Part shown: positions 5,133 through 5,996 of the stretch, in pieces
Layout: every line of letters starts with the position of its first letter
How positions within the stretch are numbered: the first letter of the stretch is position 1
Assembly: GCA_030838885.1 (NCBI GenBank)
Contig: JAUZEU010000237.1
Span: forward strand, 1 to 5,996
Origin: Bryobacterales bacterium
GTDB taxonomy: Bacteria; Acidobacteriota; Terriglobia; Bryobacterales; Bryobacteraceae
Length of the DNA: 5,996 bases
Reading direction: 5' to 3'
Position numbers and translations under genes: made by a program
Notes under the pieces: generated by a model
Told to the model about the DNA's origin: nothing
Seen by the model: only the letters and a program-made list of their open reading frames with translations
Databases searched by the model: none

Positions 5133-5996
5133 TTACTCTTTCGTAATCGTCTCATCCAGATTGAGGATCAGACTCGCTACGCCGGTATACGCGGCGAGTT
5201 CCGATGGGTCAAGGCTGGCATTGACAGGCGAATCTCCTTCACGGGTATAGTCAGCCGCGGCTTTGGGGTCCGCACGATAGTTCGCCTGCAGTTGCCGGAA
5301 CGTTTGGAGCAGTATCTCCCGCTGGCGCGCGACGGGCTTGCGTGCGGTCGCGAGCGCGAAGCCGTATTCCAGGCGGGTCTCCGGTGTAGTTCCGCCCTGG
5401 CTCATCATGCGTTCGGCGAGTTTGCGGGAGGCCTCTGTGAATGTGATTTCATTCATCAGATCGAGTGCCTGCAGGGGCGAGTTGGTGCGGTTTTCGAAGA
5501 CGGCGCACTGCTCACGGTTCGGCGAATCGAAGTTCATCATGTAGGGATGCGGAATGGTGCGCTTCCAGTAGGTGTAGAGGCTGCGGCGATACAGGTCTTC
5601 GCCCTTCGATTGCACGTATCCATTGTTGCCTGAAAGTTCTTGCCAAAGGCCTGCCGGTTGATACGGCTTCACGGACGGCCCTCCCGGCTTTTCCGTGAGG
5701 AGACCTGAAACAAAGAGTGCCTGATCACGAATGGCTTCCGGCCCCAGGCGCAAACGAGGGCCGCGGGCGAGCAGACGGTTGTCCGGGTCCTTTTCGAGCA
5801 GCGCAGGGGTGGCAACCGACGACTGTCGGTAGGTCGCGCTCATGACGATTTGCTTCTGGAGTGCTTTCACGTTCCAGCCGTTTTCCATGAACTCTACGGC
5901 CAGCCAGTCAAGCAGTTCCGGATGGACAGGCCATTCGCCCTGCGAGCCGAAGTCATCCACGGTTTTCACAATTCCAAAGCCAAAGAATGTTTGACA
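5133..5996 (-). CDS. DUF1553 (PSD1) domain protein, C-terminal 287 residues (partial)
   Basis: This is the C-terminal part of a PSD1/DUF1553 protein (PF07587); the 5' end lies beyond the right edge. A GTG at 5969-5967 could be taken for a start, but the frame stays open to the edge and reads QTFFGFGIVKTVDDFGSQG, the conserved family core, so it is an internal Val. Counting from the first visible residue, landmarks are DDFGSQGEWPVHPELLDWLA (14-33), SATYRQSS (53-60), NRLLARGPRLRLGPEAIRD (73-91), GGPSVKPYQPAGLW (105-118), YRRSLYTYWKRT (136-147), NRTNSPLQALDLMNE (169-183) and the closing LNLDETITKE (278-287). Full-length relatives usually carry an N-terminal cytochrome-like PSCyt1 domain and DUF1549, and are exported, but those parts are out of view. 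The gene ends three bases before DUF1501, its usual partner. The function of the pair is unknown; reported links to polysaccharide or sulfated-compound use are hypotheses. Confidence 0.93.
   Translation of the reverse strand, partial: CQTFFGFGIVKTVDDFGSQGEWPVHPELLDWLAVEFMENGWNVKALQKQIVMSATYRQSSVATPALLEKDPDNRLLARGPRLRLGPEAIRDQALFVSGLLTEKPGGPSVKPYQPAGLWQELSGNNGYVQSKGEDLYRRSLYTYWKRTIPHPYMMNFDSPNREQCAVFENRTNSPLQALDLMNEITFTEASRKLAERMMSQGGTTPETRLEYGFALATARKPVARQREILLQTFRQLQANYRADPKAAADYTREGDSPVNASLDPSELAAYTGVASLILNLDETITKE

Noticed and set aside
4953..5633. A 226-residue plus-strand open frame across the DUF1501/DUF1553 junction.
   Set aside because: It is antisense to two well-supported family members and spans their junction, with no recognisable motif.
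5967..5969. GTG as the start of a 278-residue DUF1553 protein.
   Set aside because: The frame continues to the window edge and encodes the conserved QTFFGFGIVKT core of PSD1 proteins, so the gene is cut by the window rather than starting here.

Overview
The window reads as a high-GC bacterial chromosome segment. The best guess is an Acidobacteriota member, in the Solibacter/Bryobacter direction. This is inferred from the pairing of DUF1501 and DUF1553 (PSD1) genes, which is common in Planctomycetes, Verrucomicrobia and Solibacter-like Acidobacteria, next to an accA and a MacA/MacB-like adaptor plus ATPase pair. No RNA genes, CRISPR arrays, insertion sequences or integration signatures were seen.

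Plus strand, 1-1391: the 3' end of an unrecognised gene (stop at 252-254) is followed after 13 nt by accA, the acetyl-CoA carboxylase carboxyltransferase alpha subunit. A perfect 9-bp inverted repeat (258-280) surrounds the accA start codon, with the ATG in its 5-nt loop. Two bases after accA comes a 93-residue, membrane-anchored, five-cysteine protein of unknown function. It looks translationally coupled to accA.

Plus strand, 1392-3744: a 141-bp spacer carries a perfect 10-bp inverted repeat that straddles the previous stop codon. It is followed by a long HlyD/MacA-type periplasmic adaptor (GTG start) and, 16 nt later, a MacB/LolD-type ABC ATPase. Together they look like two of the three inner-membrane parts of an exporter. 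The FtsX/MacB-type permease is not in the window, because the ATPase stop runs directly into a convergent gene.

Minus strand, 3741-5996: the 3' part of a DUF1553 (PSD1) gene, cut by the window edge, is followed by a complete DUF1501 gene. Their coding regions are three bases apart and in the same frame, so they are very probably co-transcribed. The DUF1501 stop codon and the ATPase stop codon on the other strand share one CTAG tetranucleotide. The biochemical role of the DUF1501/DUF1553 pair is not established, and it is the least understood module here. Overall this is mostly housekeeping and envelope-type gene content. I did not find a clear defence, mobile or otherwise new system.
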